Source: Pseudomonas brassicacearum subsp. neoaurantiaca (lineage in GTDB: Bacteria > Pseudomonadota > Gammaproteobacteria > Pseudomonadales > Pseudomonadaceae). Taken from it: DNA of 64,000 bases. The position numbers and the translations under genes are program-made. Below the pieces are notes generated by a model, which was given only the letters and a program-made list of their open reading frames with translations, was not told the DNA's origin and did not search any database. Below are positions 27,699 through 37,387 of the stretch, piece after piece; position 1 is the first letter of the stretch, and every line of letters begins with the position of its first letter. The stretch is taken from assembly GCF_013608025.1 (NCBI RefSeq), contig NZ_VDLV01000052.1:55640-119639 (forward strand), written 5' to 3'.

Positions 27699-28145
27699 TC
27701 AATGCCCATGGCTCCTGCCCACATGGGAATGCTCCACCTCCGGCGCCACCGCCCCGCTCACTTCCAACCGCTGCAAGATCCCGCATTGATCCAAATCCGG
27801 TCCTTCGCCGCAGCGATGGCGCAGGTCGATCAGTTGCGCCTGCAGCGCCATCAGGCCATCGATACGTGCCTTGACGTGATGGATGTGCTCGTCGATCAGC
27901 GCGTTGACGCTCTCGCACTGATCCTGGGGACTGTCCCGCAAGGCCAGGAGGCTGCGGATCTCTTCCAAAGTCATGTCCAGGGTGCGGCAGTTGCGGATGA
28001 ACGTCAGCCGCTCGGCATGGGCCTGGGTGTAGACGCGATAGTTGCCGTCGCTGCGGGCCGGTTCCGGCAGCACGCCTTCGCGCTCGTAGTAGCGGATGGT
28101 CTCGACCTGGCAGTCGGTGATTTTCGCCAGTTCTCCGATCTTCAT
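27699..28145 (-). CDS. cadR: CadR, MerR-family cadmium/lead-responsive regulator
   Basis: A 148-residue regulator with an N-terminal MerR helix-turn-helix (MKIGELAKITDCQVETIRYYEREG), a dimerisation helix, and metal-binding cysteines C77, C112 and C121 in the CadR/PbrR pattern. The histidine-rich tail (EHSHVGRSHGH) is typical of Pseudomonas CadR. It is divergent from the P-type ATPase gene, with its operator in the shared gap. Metal binding is expected to underwind the promoter and switch on the pump. The cysteine spacing favours Cd/Pb (Zn) over Hg or Cu. Confidence 0.93.
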   Translation of the reverse strand: MKIGELAKITDCQVETIRYYEREGVLPEPARSDGNYRVYTQAHAERLTFIRNCRTLDMTLEEIRSLLALRDSPQDQCESVNALIDEHIHHVKARIDGLMALQAQLIDLRHRCGEGPDLDQCGILQRLEVSGAVAPEVEHSHVGRSHGH

Positions 28146-28169
28146 AGTGCGGCCTCCGAAAATAGCTGC

Positions 28170-28200
28170 TTGACCCTATAGTGGCTACAGGGTCTTTACT
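28170..28200 (+). promoter_or_regulatory. MerR-type promoter/operator of cadA
   Basis: A -35 box TTGACC (28170-28175) and a -10 box TTTACT (28195-28200) are separated by 19 bp, the long spacer typical of MerR-controlled promoters. The dyad ACCCTATAG...CTACAGGGT (28173-28193) lies in the spacer and matches the CadR/PbrR operator style. It serves the ATPase gene starting at 28232. Confidence 0.88.
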
Positions 28201-28231
28201 GCGCAACAGGCACTTTTCACGGACGTTACCG

Positions 28232-30451
28232 ATGAGCGATTCCCTTCACATCCACAAACCCGACCACGGCCATGCCCATGGGCATTCCTGCTGTGCCTCG
28301 AAAGCGGCACCGTCGGTAGTCAATCTCGGCAAAACGGCGACGGACGGTGCGCGGCTGAGCAGTTTTCGTATCGAAGCCATGGACTGCCCCACCGAGCAAA
28401 CGCTGATCCAGAACAAACTCGGCAAGCTCGAAGGCGTGCAGCAGCTGGAATTCAACCTGATCAACCGGGTATTGGGCGTGACCCACGATCTGCCCAGCGA
28501 CGCGCCGATCATCAAGGCCATCGAATCCTTAGGGATGCAAGCCGATCCGCTGACCGCAGGCGAGAAACCGGAAACCAACAACCTGCCTGCCCCAACGAAG
28601 CCCTGGTGGCCGCTGGCGTTGTCCGGCGTCACGGCGCTGGCTGCCGAGGTGATCCACTTCACCAACGCCGCGCCAACCTGGGTGGTCGCGCTGGTTGCGC
28701 TGGTGTCGATCCTCAGTGGCGGCCTCGGCACCTACAAGAAGGGTTGGATTGCCCTGAAAAACTTCAACCTGAACATCAACGCCTTGATGAGCATCGCCGT
28801 GACCGGCGCCGTGCTGATCGGCCAATGGCCAGAAGCGGCAATGGTGATGTTCCTGTTTACCGTGGCCGAACTGATCGAAGCCAAATCCCTCGACCGGGCA
28901 CGCAACGCCATCAGCGGCCTGATGCAAATGGCGCCGGAACAAGCCACGGTGCAACAGGCCGACGGCACTTGGCAGATAGCCGATGTGAAGACCATTGCCC
29001 TGGGTGCAAGGGTGCGGGTTCGTCCCGGCGAACGGGTTGGGCTGGACGGCGACGTGGTTGCCGGGCGCTCGACCATCGATCAGGCGCCCATCACCGGTGA
29101 GAGCCTGCCGGTGGAAAAAACCGTGGGCGACAAAGTTTTCGCTGGCACCATCAACCAGGCCGGTGAGCTGGAATACACCGTCACCGCCGCTGCCGATCAA
29201 TCGACCCTGGCGCGAATCATCCACGCTGTGGAACAGGCACAAGGCTCCCGGGCACCGACTCAGCGCTTCGTCGATCGGTTTTCAACGGTCTACACCCCGG
29301 CGGTGTTTGCCCTGGCCTTAGCCGTGGCCGTCATCCCGCCGTTGTTCATGGGCGCTGAATGGTTCGACTGGATCTATCGCGCGCTGGTCCTGCTGGTGGT
29401 CGCCTGCCCTTGCGCGCTGGTGATTTCCACCCCGGTGACCATCGTCAGCGGTCTGGCGGCAGCGGCGCGCAAAGGCATATTGGTCAAGGGCGGGGTTTAT
29501 CTTGAAGGTGGCCACAAACTTGATTACCTGGCCTTGGACAAGACCGGCACGATCACCCACGGCAAGCCGGTGCAGACCGATTACGTGTTGCTGGACCCAA
29601 CCATGGAAGCCACCGTCCCAGCCTTGGCCGCCAGCCTCGCGGCACGCTCGGACCACCCGGTTTCCCGGGCGATTGCCGACGCGGCTGTGGATAAACAACT
29701 GACGCAGCACGCTGTGGATAACTTTGCCGCGCTGGCCGGGCGCGGTGTTCGCGGCGACATCGGCGGCCAGACCTATCACCTGGGCAATCACCGCCTCGTG
29801 GAAGATCTCGGCCTGTGCTCCCCCGAGCTGGAAGAAAAACTCTTCGCCCTGGAAAAGCAAGGCAAGTCCGTGGTGCTGCTGCTCGATAGCACGAAGCCCT
29901 TGGCGCTGTTCGCCGTGGCCGACACCGTGAAGGATTCCAGCCGCGAAGCCATCCGGCAATTGCATGAGCTGGGCATCAAGACCTTGATGCTCACCGGCGA
30001 CAACGCCCACACCGCCGATGCGATTGCCAAGCAGGTGGGCATGGATCAAGCCCGCGGTGACCTGCTGCCAGAAGACAAGCTGCACGCCATCGAAAACCTG
30101 TATGCCCAAGGCCACCGCGTCGGCATGGTCGGCGACGGCATCAACGACGCCCCGGCACTCGCCCGCTCGGAAATCGGTTTCGCCATGGCGGCGGCCGGGA
30201 CCGACACGGCCATCGAAACCGCCGATGTTGCCTTGATGGACGATGACCTGCGCAAAATCCCGGCGTTCATCCGCCTGTCGCGGCAGACGTCGAGCATCCT
30301 GAAACAGAACATTGCCCTGGCGCTGGTGATCAAGGCGATCTTCCTCGGCGTCACCTTCGCCGGGTTCGCCACCATGTGGATGGCGGTGTTTGCCGACATG
30401 GGGGTGAGCTTGCTGGTGGTGTTCAATGGGTTGCGGTTGTTGCGCAAGTAA
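28232..30451 (+). CDS. cadA: Heavy-metal P1B-type ATPase (Cd/Zn/Pb efflux)
   Basis: A 739-residue inner-membrane pump. It has a histidine/cysteine-rich N-terminus (HGHAHGHSCC), an HMA domain with the single-cysteine motif MDCPTEQ (C52), and about eight membrane helices with the ion-site CPC (about 391). The phosphorylation site is DKTGT (D436), followed by the HP motif SDHPVS (about 475) and the hinge GDGINDAPAL. CPC together with MDCPTE indicates the Zn/Cd/Pb class. The start at 28232 rather than the frame opening at 28181 is required because the operator occupies 28173-28193. It is regulated by the divergent cadR. Confidence 0.94.
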   Translation: MSDSLHIHKPDHGHAHGHSCCASKAAPSVVNLGKTATDGARLSSFRIEAMDCPTEQTLIQNKLGKLEGVQQLEFNLINRVLGVTHDLPSDAPIIKAIESLGMQADPLTAGEKPETNNLPAPTKPWWPLALSGVTALAAEVIHFTNAAPTWVVALVALVSILSGGLGTYKKGWIALKNFNLNINALMSIAVTGAVLIGQWPEAAMVMFLFTVAELIEAKSLDRARNAISGLMQMAPEQATVQQADGTWQIADVKTIALGARVRVRPGERVGLDGDVVAGRSTIDQAPITGESLPVEKTVGDKVFAGTINQAGELEYTVTAAADQSTLARIIHAVEQAQGSRAPTQRFVDRFSTVYTPAVFALALAVAVIPPLFMGAEWFDWIYRALVLLVVACPCALVISTPVTIVSGLAAAARKGILVKGGVYLEGGHKLDYLALDKTGTITHGKPVQTDYVLLDPTMEATVPALAASLAARSDHPVSRAIADAAVDKQLTQHAVDNFAALAGRGVRGDIGGQTYHLGNHRLVEDLGLCSPELEEKLFALEKQGKSVVLLLDSTKPLALFAVADTVKDSSREAIRQLHELGIKTLMLTGDNAHTADAIAKQVGMDQARGDLLPEDKLHAIENLYAQGHRVGMVGDGINDAPALARSEIGFAMAAAGTDTAIETADVALMDDDLRKIPAFIRLSRQTSSILKQNIALALVIKAIFLGVTFAGFATMWMAVFADMGVSLLVVFNGLRLLRK

Positions 30452-30474
30452 AGATTGACGGTGACTGGAAGGGC

Positions 30475-30634
30475 CCTATCGCGAGCAAGCTCGCTCCCAC
30501 AGTGGTTCTTTGTTGCTCACAGAATATGTGTTCACTAAAGATCCCTGTGGGAGCGAGCTTGCTCGCGATGGGCTGCGCAGCAGGCCTTATTGGGGCCGCT
30601 TCGCGGCCCAGCGGGAGCAAGCTCCCTCGCCACA
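30475..30634. repeat. Composite REP cluster (both families) between cadA and RND operon
   Basis: Three REP units lie here: an inverted GGGAGCGAGCTTGCTCGCGAT unit at 30475-30502, the opposed unit at 30543-30570, and half of a GAGGGAGCTTGCTCCC pair at 30609-30634. The two families abut, suggesting insertion of one into another. It separates two convergent transcription units. Confidence 0.8.
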
Positions 30635-30649
30635 GGGTCCGCGCGCGCC

Positions 30650-33600
30650 TCAATCACGCTTCGGCTCGCGGATCTTGTACCAGGCCACGTACAGCGCCGG
30701 CAGGAACAGCAGCGTCAGCAACGTGGCGACAATGATCCCGCCGATCATCGCGTAGGCCATCGGCCCCCAGAACACTTCGCGGGCAATCGGGATCATCCCC
30801 AGGCTCGCCGCAGCCGCCGTCAGCAGGATCGGTCGGCGCCGGTGTTCGGTGGCTTCCACCACTGCGTCCCAGGGTTCGTAGCCGTCACGTTCATACTCGT
30901 CGATCTGGGTCACCAGGATCACCGAGTTACGAATGATGATGCCGATCAGCGCAAGGATGCCGAGAATCGCCACGAAGCCCATCGGCGTGCCAGTCGGCAC
31001 CAGCGCCAGCACCACGCCAATCAAGCCCAACGGCGCGACGCTCGCCACCAGGAACAGTTTCTGCACGCTGTGCAATTGGATCATCAGGAACGTCGCCATC
31101 AAGAACAGCATCAGCGGCACCACGCTGGCGATTGGTCCTTGGGCCTTGCTGCTTTCTTCCACCGTACCGCCAGTCGCGATCTTGTAGCCCACCGGTAACT
31201 TGGCGGCGAACTTGTCGATATCCGGCTGCAGTTGCCTCACCAGGTCCGTGGGTTGGATTTCATCGCGCACGGCGGCCTTGATGGTGATGGTCGGCTTGCG
31301 GTCGCGACGCCACACCAGCGGCTGTTCCAGCTCATAGCGCACCGTGGCGAAGGCCAGCAGTGGAATCGACGTGCCGCCCGGAGTGACGATCTGCAGGTTC
31401 TGCAGGGTTTCCGGCGAACCACGCTCGGCGTCTTCGGCACGCCCGACCACGTCGATCAGGTAGATATCGTCGTTGACCTGGGTCACCGGCGAGCCGCTGA
31501 CGATGCTGTTCATCAGCCGAGCCACATCATCGGAAGACAGGCCCAACTGCCGCGCCTTGTCCTGAGCAATGTCGATGCGCAGCACTTTGCCCGGCTCGTT
31601 CCAGTCGTAGATGATCTCGCCGATGTGGGCGTTCTTGTCCAGCTCGGTCGCCAGCTCGATCGCATGCTTGCGCACCTGGTCGATGTCCTTGCCGCTGACG
31701 CGATACTGGATCGGCCGCCCCACCGGCGGGCCCATTTCCAGCGCTTGCACGTAGCTGCCGATGCCGACGAAATCTTCTCGCAGGCGTTTCTGCAAGCGTT
31801 CGGTCAGCGCCGCCCGCGACTCCAGGCCCTTGCTGACGATCACCAGTTGCGCGTAGTACGGGTTCTGCAGTTGCTGGTCCAGCGGCAGATAGAAACGAAT
31901 GGCGCCTTCGCCGATGTAAGTGCTCCAGCGCGCGATGTCCGGGTCGTCCTTGAGGGTCGCTTCCAGGCGATCGACCGCCCTGCGCGTCTCGTCCATCGAG
32001 GCGTTTTGCGGCAGGTTGAGGTCTACCAGGATCTCCGGCCGATCCGAGGACGGGAAGAACTGGTTCTGCACGAAGCGCATGCAAAACACCGCCAATGCGA
32101 ACAGCAGCACTGTGATGCCGATGGCCCACCAACGATTGCGCATCGCCCACAACAGGCCGCCGTTGAACGCCCGTCCGATCCGCCCCGGCTCGGCGCTGTG
32201 GGGTTTTACGTCGGTGCTGAGGATGTGCACGCCGATCACCGGGGCGAACAGCACCGCGACGATCCAGGACACCAACATCGCCACGGCAATCACCGCGAAC
32301 AAGGTAAAGGTGTACTCACCCGCCGAACTGGCATTCAGGCCGATGGGCACGAAACCGGCCACGGTGACCAGGGTCCCGGTGAGCATCGGGAAGGCGGTCG
32401 AGGTATAGGCGAACGTGGCGGCCTGGTCCTTGCTGTCGCCCTTTTCCAGGCGCGTGACCATCATTTCCACGGTGATCATCGCGTCGTCCACCAGCAGCCC
32501 AAGGGCGATGATCAGTGCGCCGAGGGAGATCCGCTGCATGGTGATGCCGCTGTATTCCATGAAGACGAATACCATCGCCAACACCAACGGAATCGAGCAG
32601 GCCACCACCAGCCCGGCCCGGATGCCGAGGCTGATGAAGCTGACGACGAGCACGATAATCACCGCCTCGAACAACGCGCTGGTGAAACCGCCGACGGCCT
32701 CTTCCACCACTTCGGCCTGGTCCGACACCGTGTGCACACCGACGCCCACCGGGAGGTCGGCGGTCAGTTCATCCATGCGTGCGTGCAGGGCCTTGCCGAA
32801 CTCCTGGATGTTGCCGCCCTTCTTCATGGCGATGGCCAAGCCAATGGCCGGCGTGCCGTTGAAGCGGAACATCGGTGTGGCGGGGTCGACGTAGCCACGA
32901 CGGATGTCGGCGATATCGGCCAGTCGATAGAAGCGATCGTTGAGTCGCAGGTTGACGTTGGCCAGGTCCTTCTCCGATTGGAACTGCCCCGACGTACGCA
33001 CGGAAATCCGCTCCGGCCCGGCATCGATCACCCCGGCCGGGGTCACCGCGTTTTGCGATTGCAGGCTCTGCACCACTTGGCGTTGGTCAATGCCCAGGGC
33101 CGCGAGTTTGCGCGTGGAGAAGTTCAGGTAAAGCACTTCGTCCTGCTCGCCGACCATTTCCACCTTGCCCAGGCCAGGCACATCGCGGATCTCGGCACGT
33201 ACTTGTTCCACATAATCGCGCAACTGACGCATCGACAGGCCGTCGCCGGTGAAGGCGTACACCGAGCCATAGACGTCGCCGAACTCGTCGTTGAATCCCG
33301 GACCTTGGAGGCCTTCAGGGAAGTCACCGCGGATGTCGTTGATCTTCTTGCGGACCTGGTACCAGATTTCCGGGATTTCCTTGGCGCCCGTGGTATCGCG
33401 CAGGTACACGAACACCGTGGATTCACCAGGCCGGGTGTAACTCTTCACATAATCGAGGGAATCGAGCTCTTCGAGTTTTTTCTCGATGCGGTCGGTGACC
33501 TGCTTGAGGGTTTCTTCCTGGGTCGCGCCAGGCCAGCGGGTCTGGATGACCATGGTCTTGATGGTGAACGAGGGGTCTTCTTCCCGCCCGAGGTTCATGT

Positions 33601-33697
33601 AGGAGAACACGCCCATCAGCAGCGCGACGAACATCAGGTACCACACGAACGACTGATGCCGCAGGGCCCATTCCGATAAGTTGAAAGGCCCTTTCAT
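30650..33697 (-). CDS. RND efflux pump inner-membrane permease (TriC-like)
   Basis: A 1015-residue RND transporter with two sets of membrane helices and large periplasmic loops. The proton-relay region is LIIALGLLVDDAMITVEMMV, and other family blocks are FIGIGS-like loops and GYKIATGGTVEESSKAQGP. It is shorter than AcrB (about 1050) and lies after two adaptor genes, the arrangement of P. aeruginosa TriABC (triclosan pump), with which it is best compared. Its start overlaps the second adaptor gene by 4 bp. No outer-membrane channel gene is linked; TriABC uses the unlinked OpmH. Confidence 0.88.
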   Translation of the reverse strand: MKGPFNLSEWALRHQSFVWYLMFVALLMGVFSYMNLGREEDPSFTIKTMVIQTRWPGATQEETLKQVTDRIEKKLEELDSLDYVKSYTRPGESTVFVYLRDTTGAKEIPEIWYQVRKKINDIRGDFPEGLQGPGFNDEFGDVYGSVYAFTGDGLSMRQLRDYVEQVRAEIRDVPGLGKVEMVGEQDEVLYLNFSTRKLAALGIDQRQVVQSLQSQNAVTPAGVIDAGPERISVRTSGQFQSEKDLANVNLRLNDRFYRLADIADIRRGYVDPATPMFRFNGTPAIGLAIAMKKGGNIQEFGKALHARMDELTADLPVGVGVHTVSDQAEVVEEAVGGFTSALFEAVIIVLVVSFISLGIRAGLVVACSIPLVLAMVFVFMEYSGITMQRISLGALIIALGLLVDDAMITVEMMVTRLEKGDSKDQAATFAYTSTAFPMLTGTLVTVAGFVPIGLNASSAGEYTFTLFAVIAVAMLVSWIVAVLFAPVIGVHILSTDVKPHSAEPGRIGRAFNGGLLWAMRNRWWAIGITVLLFALAVFCMRFVQNQFFPSSDRPEILVDLNLPQNASMDETRRAVDRLEATLKDDPDIARWSTYIGEGAIRFYLPLDQQLQNPYYAQLVIVSKGLESRAALTERLQKRLREDFVGIGSYVQALEMGPPVGRPIQYRVSGKDIDQVRKHAIELATELDKNAHIGEIIYDWNEPGKVLRIDIAQDKARQLGLSSDDVARLMNSIVSGSPVTQVNDDIYLIDVVGRAEDAERGSPETLQNLQIVTPGGTSIPLLAFATVRYELEQPLVWRRDRKPTITIKAAVRDEIQPTDLVRQLQPDIDKFAAKLPVGYKIATGGTVEESSKAQGPIASVVPLMLFLMATFLMIQLHSVQKLFLVASVAPLGLIGVVLALVPTGTPMGFVAILGILALIGIIIRNSVILVTQIDEYERDGYEPWDAVVEATEHRRRPILLTAAAASLGMIPIAREVFWGPMAYAMIGGIIVATLLTLLFLPALYVAWYKIREPKRD

Positions 33698-34758
33698 CGT
33701 GCGTCCTCGTCGAGTTTCACTTTTTGCCCCGGCTGGAGACTGTTCACGCCAGCGCTGACCACGCGGTCGCCGGGCTTGATGCCGTTGGCCACCAGCACCG
33801 AGCCGTCCGATCGTTCGAGCACCTGTACGTCCCGGGGCGAAACCGTCTGATCCTGCGGGTTGACCAGCCAGATTCGCGTCTTGCCATCCACTTCCTGCAG
33901 CGCACTGAGCGGCAACTCGATGCGCGGCTCGATGGCCGAGCTCAGGGTCACACCGATGGCCGTGCCCAGGCGAAATCCGGGCGGCGTGTCAGTCAGGGTC
34001 AAGCGCGCGCGGCGCGTGCGGGTGGCGCTTTGCGCCTGGGGCTCGATCTCGCGGACGATAGCCGTGGTGCGGGTCGCCGGGTCGAGTTGCGCGGCGACTT
34101 CGAACACCACGTCCTCGGGCAAGCGCTCGGCCAGTCCGGCAGGCAAGTCGATCACCGCTTCCTTGATGTCCGGACGGGCCAGCGTCACCACTTGCTGGCC
34201 GGCGGTCACCACTTGCCCGGCTTCGGCATTCCAAGCCGTGACGACGGCGTCATGGTCGGTGCGAAGCTCGCTGTAGTTGAGCTGGTCACGGGCCTGGTCC
34301 ACCGCAGCCCGGGCTTGCTCCAGGGAGGCGGCGGTGGTCTTCAGGTCGGTCTGGGCGATGTCCAGTTGCGCCTGGGCGCCGACGCCACGGTCGAATAATT
34401 GTTGCTGGCGACGGGCGTTGGCCTGGGCGTTGATGTACTGCGCCTGGATCCGCGCGAGGTCGCCCTCGGCGGCGCGCAATTGGTTCTGCTGGTCAGTGGG
34501 ATCGAGGGTCGCGAGCAAATCGCCTTTTTTCACCTCGGCGCCGACATCGACGTTGCGGCTGGCGATGCGGCCCGGCACTCGGAACCCAACATTGGTTTCG
34601 TAGCGCGCCTGGATATTCCCGGCGAAGCGTCCAAGGGCCTGCTGGTCGAGGGCCCGCACCTCGATGGACAACACCGGCCGGATCGGCTCCGGCGGTGCTT
34701 CTTCCTTCGAGCAGGCAGCCAGCAGCAGGCTGGCCGAAACCATCCACAAGCGCTTCAT
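33694..34758 (-). CDS. RND periplasmic adaptor lipoprotein (TriB-like)
   Basis: A 354-residue membrane-fusion protein with lipobox LLAAC (C16), a beta-barrel/lipoyl region (VGFRVPGRIASRNVDVGAEVKKGDLLATLDPTD), an alpha-helical hairpin, and the return lipoyl strand ELRTDHDAVVTAWNAEAGQVV. It overlaps both neighbours by 4 bp. Two adaptors in one operon are unusual among RND pumps and match TriA/TriB, where both are needed for function. Confidence 0.87.
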   Translation of the reverse strand: MKRLWMVSASLLLAACSKEEAPPEPIRPVLSIEVRALDQQALGRFAGNIQARYETNVGFRVPGRIASRNVDVGAEVKKGDLLATLDPTDQQNQLRAAEGDLARIQAQYINAQANARRQQQLFDRGVGAQAQLDIAQTDLKTTAASLEQARAAVDQARDQLNYSELRTDHDAVVTAWNAEAGQVVTAGQQVVTLARPDIKEAVIDLPAGLAERLPEDVVFEVAAQLDPATRTTAIVREIEPQAQSATRTRRARLTLTDTPPGFRLGTAIGVTLSSAIEPRIELPLSALQEVDGKTRIWLVNPQDQTVSPRDVQVLERSDGSVLVANGIKPGDRVVSAGVNSLQPGQKVKLDEDAR

Positions 34759-35858
34759 GGCTGGGCTCCTGTCGCGGCTTTGTCGTGGTTGTTTTCGGCG
34801 ATCTCGACGCGCACGCCAGGATGAAGCAACTGCCCGCCGGCAATAATAATCTTCTCGCCACCCTTGAGCCCGTCACTGATGATGACCTTGCCAGTCAAAT
34901 AGCGACCGACCGTGACCGTCTGCAACTGCGCCTTGCCCTCGCCGTCCACCAGCCACACGGCCGGCTCGCTGAGGTTCTTCGTCAGTGCCGACCAAGGCAA
35001 TTCCACAGCGGTCTTTCCGGCGGATTTGGCCGTGGCGCTGACCACCGACCCCAGGCGCATGCCTTCAGGCAAATCATTGAGCGTGACCTTGACCTGCACG
35101 GTGCCGGTCTCGGCGGACACCGCCGGGGTGATCTCGCGCACCGTGCCGGTGGTCTTGATGGCTGGGTTGTCCAGCAGGCTGATGGTGATCTGCGGGTCCG
35201 AGGGCGGTTCGCGCAGCAGTGATTCATAGATGTTGAATACCGCGTCGCGCTCGCCGTCCCGAGCCAGGCTGAAGATCGGCTCCGTGGCCTGGACCACCTG
35301 GCCGACTTCGGCCTGGCGCGCAGTGATGATGCCGGGCGCCTCGGCAACGAGTGCGGTGTAACTGAGCTGTTCGCGAGCGTTAGCCAACTGGGCCTGGGCT
35401 GCCGTCAGCGCGCTCTGGCTGCTGCGCAATTGCGCCTGGGCCGCGTCGTATTCGCTCTGGCTGGTGTAGCCCTTGGGCAAGAGCTTCTGCTGGCGCACGA
35501 AGGCCGCCGCACTCTGCTTGACCCGCGCCTGTTCGGCGGCCACCTGGGCTTCGGCGGAATCGACGTTGGTCTGCAAATCGCGAGGGTCGAGCCGGGCCAG
35601 CACTTGTCGGGCAGAGACCCGATCACCCACGTCGACTTTGCGCTCGATGATCTTGCCGCCCACGCGAAACGACAGATCAGTTTGCACCCGGGCCTGGACA
35701 TCACCGGTCAGCGTGACCGAGGCCGCGTATTCGCTGGGCGTGGCTTGCTGGATGAACACCCGAGGCAAGGCTTTTTCCTCGGGTTTCTTCTCACCGCAAC
35801 CCGTCAACAACGCACACACGCCCAAGCCAACAATCAGTTTGATTCCGGGACCAGTCAT
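34755..35858 (-). CDS. RND periplasmic adaptor lipoprotein (TriA-like), first gene of operon
   Basis: A 367-residue membrane-fusion protein with lipobox LLTGC (C21), DLSFRVGGKIIERKVDVGDRVSARQVLARLDPRD as the lipoyl half-motif, a coiled hairpin and the C-terminal beta-barrel. An AGGAG site precedes the ATG. It heads the operon adaptor, adaptor, permease. The divergent neighbour is an AAA ATPase across a gap that contains a large inverted repeat. No local TetR-type repressor is present, so control must be from elsewhere. Confidence 0.87.
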   Translation of the reverse strand: MTGPGIKLIVGLGVCALLTGCGEKKPEEKALPRVFIQQATPSEYAASVTLTGDVQARVQTDLSFRVGGKIIERKVDVGDRVSARQVLARLDPRDLQTNVDSAEAQVAAEQARVKQSAAAFVRQQKLLPKGYTSQSEYDAAQAQLRSSQSALTAAQAQLANAREQLSYTALVAEAPGIITARQAEVGQVVQATEPIFSLARDGERDAVFNIYESLLREPPSDPQITISLLDNPAIKTTGTVREITPAVSAETGTVQVKVTLNDLPEGMRLGSVVSATAKSAGKTAVELPWSALTKNLSEPAVWLVDGEGKAQLQTVTVGRYLTGKVIISDGLKGGEKIIIAGGQLLHPGVRVEIAENNHDKAATGAQP

Positions 35859-35968
35859 GCAGACTCCTTTGCGTTGTACCGACGTACCAGTGACGATACG
35901 ACTGTGAGCTTAGAACAGGGTTCACCGAATACAATGGATGCAGCAAATCGGGCAAACAGATCGCCCGC

Positions 35969-36061
35969 TGTAGGAGCTGACGAGCGAAGCGAGGCTGCGA
36001 TCTTTCCTTTCCAGTTGAATCTTGGAGATCGCAGCCTCGCTTCGCTCGGCAGCTCCTACGG
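35969..36061. repeat. Large inverted repeat of a third REP-like type
   Basis: TGTAGGAGCTGACGAGCGAA on the left is mirrored by TTCGCTCGGCAGCTCCTACG on the right, with arms of about 40 bp (including CGAGGCTGCGATC and GATCGCAGCCTCG) around a short central spacer. It differs from the two main REP families in the window. It fills much of the divergent gap between the RND operon and the AAA ATPase gene. Confidence 0.8.
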
Positions 36062-36081
36062 CCCATGCGAAGGAGATATGC

Positions 36082-37242
36082 ATGCTCAAGACATTGGCGG
36101 TGGCCAACTACCGGTCCATCAATAAGTTGGTCATCCCGCTGGGCCGACTGAACCTGATCACCGGCCCCAACGGCAGCGGCAAATCCAATCTGTATCGTGC
36201 CCTGCGCCTGTTGGCGGAGACGGCGCAGGGCGGGGTGGTGAATGCCTTGGCCCGTGAAGGCGGACTGGATTCGACCTTCTGGGCCGGGCCGGAAGAAATC
36301 AGCCGTCGGATGCGCAACGGCGAAGTGCCTGTCCAGGCGACGGTGCGTCAGGGCACCAAGCGCCTGCGCCTGGGCTTCGCCGCTGAAGACTTCAGCTATT
36401 CAATCGCCCTGGGCCTGCCGGAGCCCAGTCGCTCGGCGTTTTCGCTGGATCCGGAGATCAAGCGCGAATGCATCTGGGCCGGCCCGGTGTTTCGACCGGC
36501 CAGCCTGCTGGTGGATCGTAACGGGCCGATGGTCCGTGCCCGCGAGGGACGTTCGTGGGACGTCCTGTCCCAGCACACCCCGACCTTTGACAGCCTGTTC
36601 GACCTGGTCGGCAGCCTGCGTGCCTCGCCGGAGGTGCTGCAAATGCGCGAGTTCATTCGCCGCTGGCGTTTCTACGATCACTTTCGCAGCGACGCCGACG
36701 CCCCGGTGCGCCAGCCGCAACTGGGCACCCGCACGCCGGTGTTGCATCACGATGGCCGCGACCTCGCCGCCGCACTGCAAACGATCCTTGAGATAGGCGA
36801 CGTCGAGGCGTTGCATGCCGCTATCGGCGATGCCTTCCCGGGTGCTCATCTGCAAATCGACAAGCTGCAAGGTGGACGTTTCGCCATCGCCTTCCAGCAG
36901 CACGGCCTGCTGCGACCGCTGACCGCCGCCGAACTGTCGGACGGAACCCTGCGCTACCTGTTGCTGGTGGCCGCCCTGCTCACGCCGCGACCGCCCTCGC
37001 TGATGGTGCTCAACGAGCCGGAAACCAGCCTGCACCCGGACCTGTTGCCGGCCTTGGCACGCTTGATCATCCGAGCCTCCGCCAATTGCCAGGTCTGGGT
37101 CGTGTCCCACGCCACGCGCCTGATCGCAGCGTTGGAAAAGGATGAGGATTGCAATTGCATCGTGCTGGAAAAAGACTTCGGGCAGACCGGGATTACCGGG
37201 CAGCGCGCGTTGGATGAGCCGGCGTGGCATTGGCCAGATTGA
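36082..37242 (+). CDS. AAA-family ATPase (RecF/SMC-like, OLD-type head)
   Basis: A 386-residue ABC/SMC-type ATPase. Walker A is ITGPNGSGKSNLYRAL near the N-terminus, the signature-like segment is LTAAELSDGTLRYLLL, and Walker B is LMVLNEPETSLHPDLLPAL, followed by the H-motif VVSHATRLI. No nuclease or TOPRIM domain is seen, so it is a stand-alone ATPase, perhaps for DNA repair or defence. An AGGAG site precedes the ATG at 36082; the upstream open frame lies in a repeat. No partner gene is adjacent. Confidence 0.83.
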   Translation: MLKTLAVANYRSINKLVIPLGRLNLITGPNGSGKSNLYRALRLLAETAQGGVVNALAREGGLDSTFWAGPEEISRRMRNGEVPVQATVRQGTKRLRLGFAAEDFSYSIALGLPEPSRSAFSLDPEIKRECIWAGPVFRPASLLVDRNGPMVRAREGRSWDVLSQHTPTFDSLFDLVGSLRASPEVLQMREFIRRWRFYDHFRSDADAPVRQPQLGTRTPVLHHDGRDLAAALQTILEIGDVEALHAAIGDAFPGAHLQIDKLQGGRFAIAFQQHGLLRPLTAAELSDGTLRYLLLVAALLTPRPPSLMVLNEPETSLHPDLLPALARLIIRASANCQVWVVSHATRLIAALEKDEDCNCIVLEKDFGQTGITGQRALDEPAWHWPD

Positions 37243-37262
37243 CGGGCGCCTGATCAACCGAA

Positions 37263-37356
37263 TCGCGAGCAAGCTCGCTCCCACAGTAGACCTTCAGTGA
37301 ACACAGGACTGTGAGCATATGAAAATCCATTGTGGGAGCGAGCTTGCTCGCGATGG
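37263..37356. repeat. REP pair, GGGAGCGAGCTTGCTCGCGAT family, outward arrangement
   Basis: Copies lie at 37263-37286 and 37331-37356 in opposite orientation to the usual pair, between the convergent AAA ATPase and binding-protein genes. Confidence 0.82.
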
Positions 37357-37387
37357 CTATCGGAAGGTCACCTCAACAATCAGAGTC

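Noticed and set aside
31232..33679. 815-codon plus-strand open frame
   Set aside because: It is antisense to the RND permease, has His/Arg/Ala-rich low-information composition and no motifs; the minus frame has clear RND signatures.
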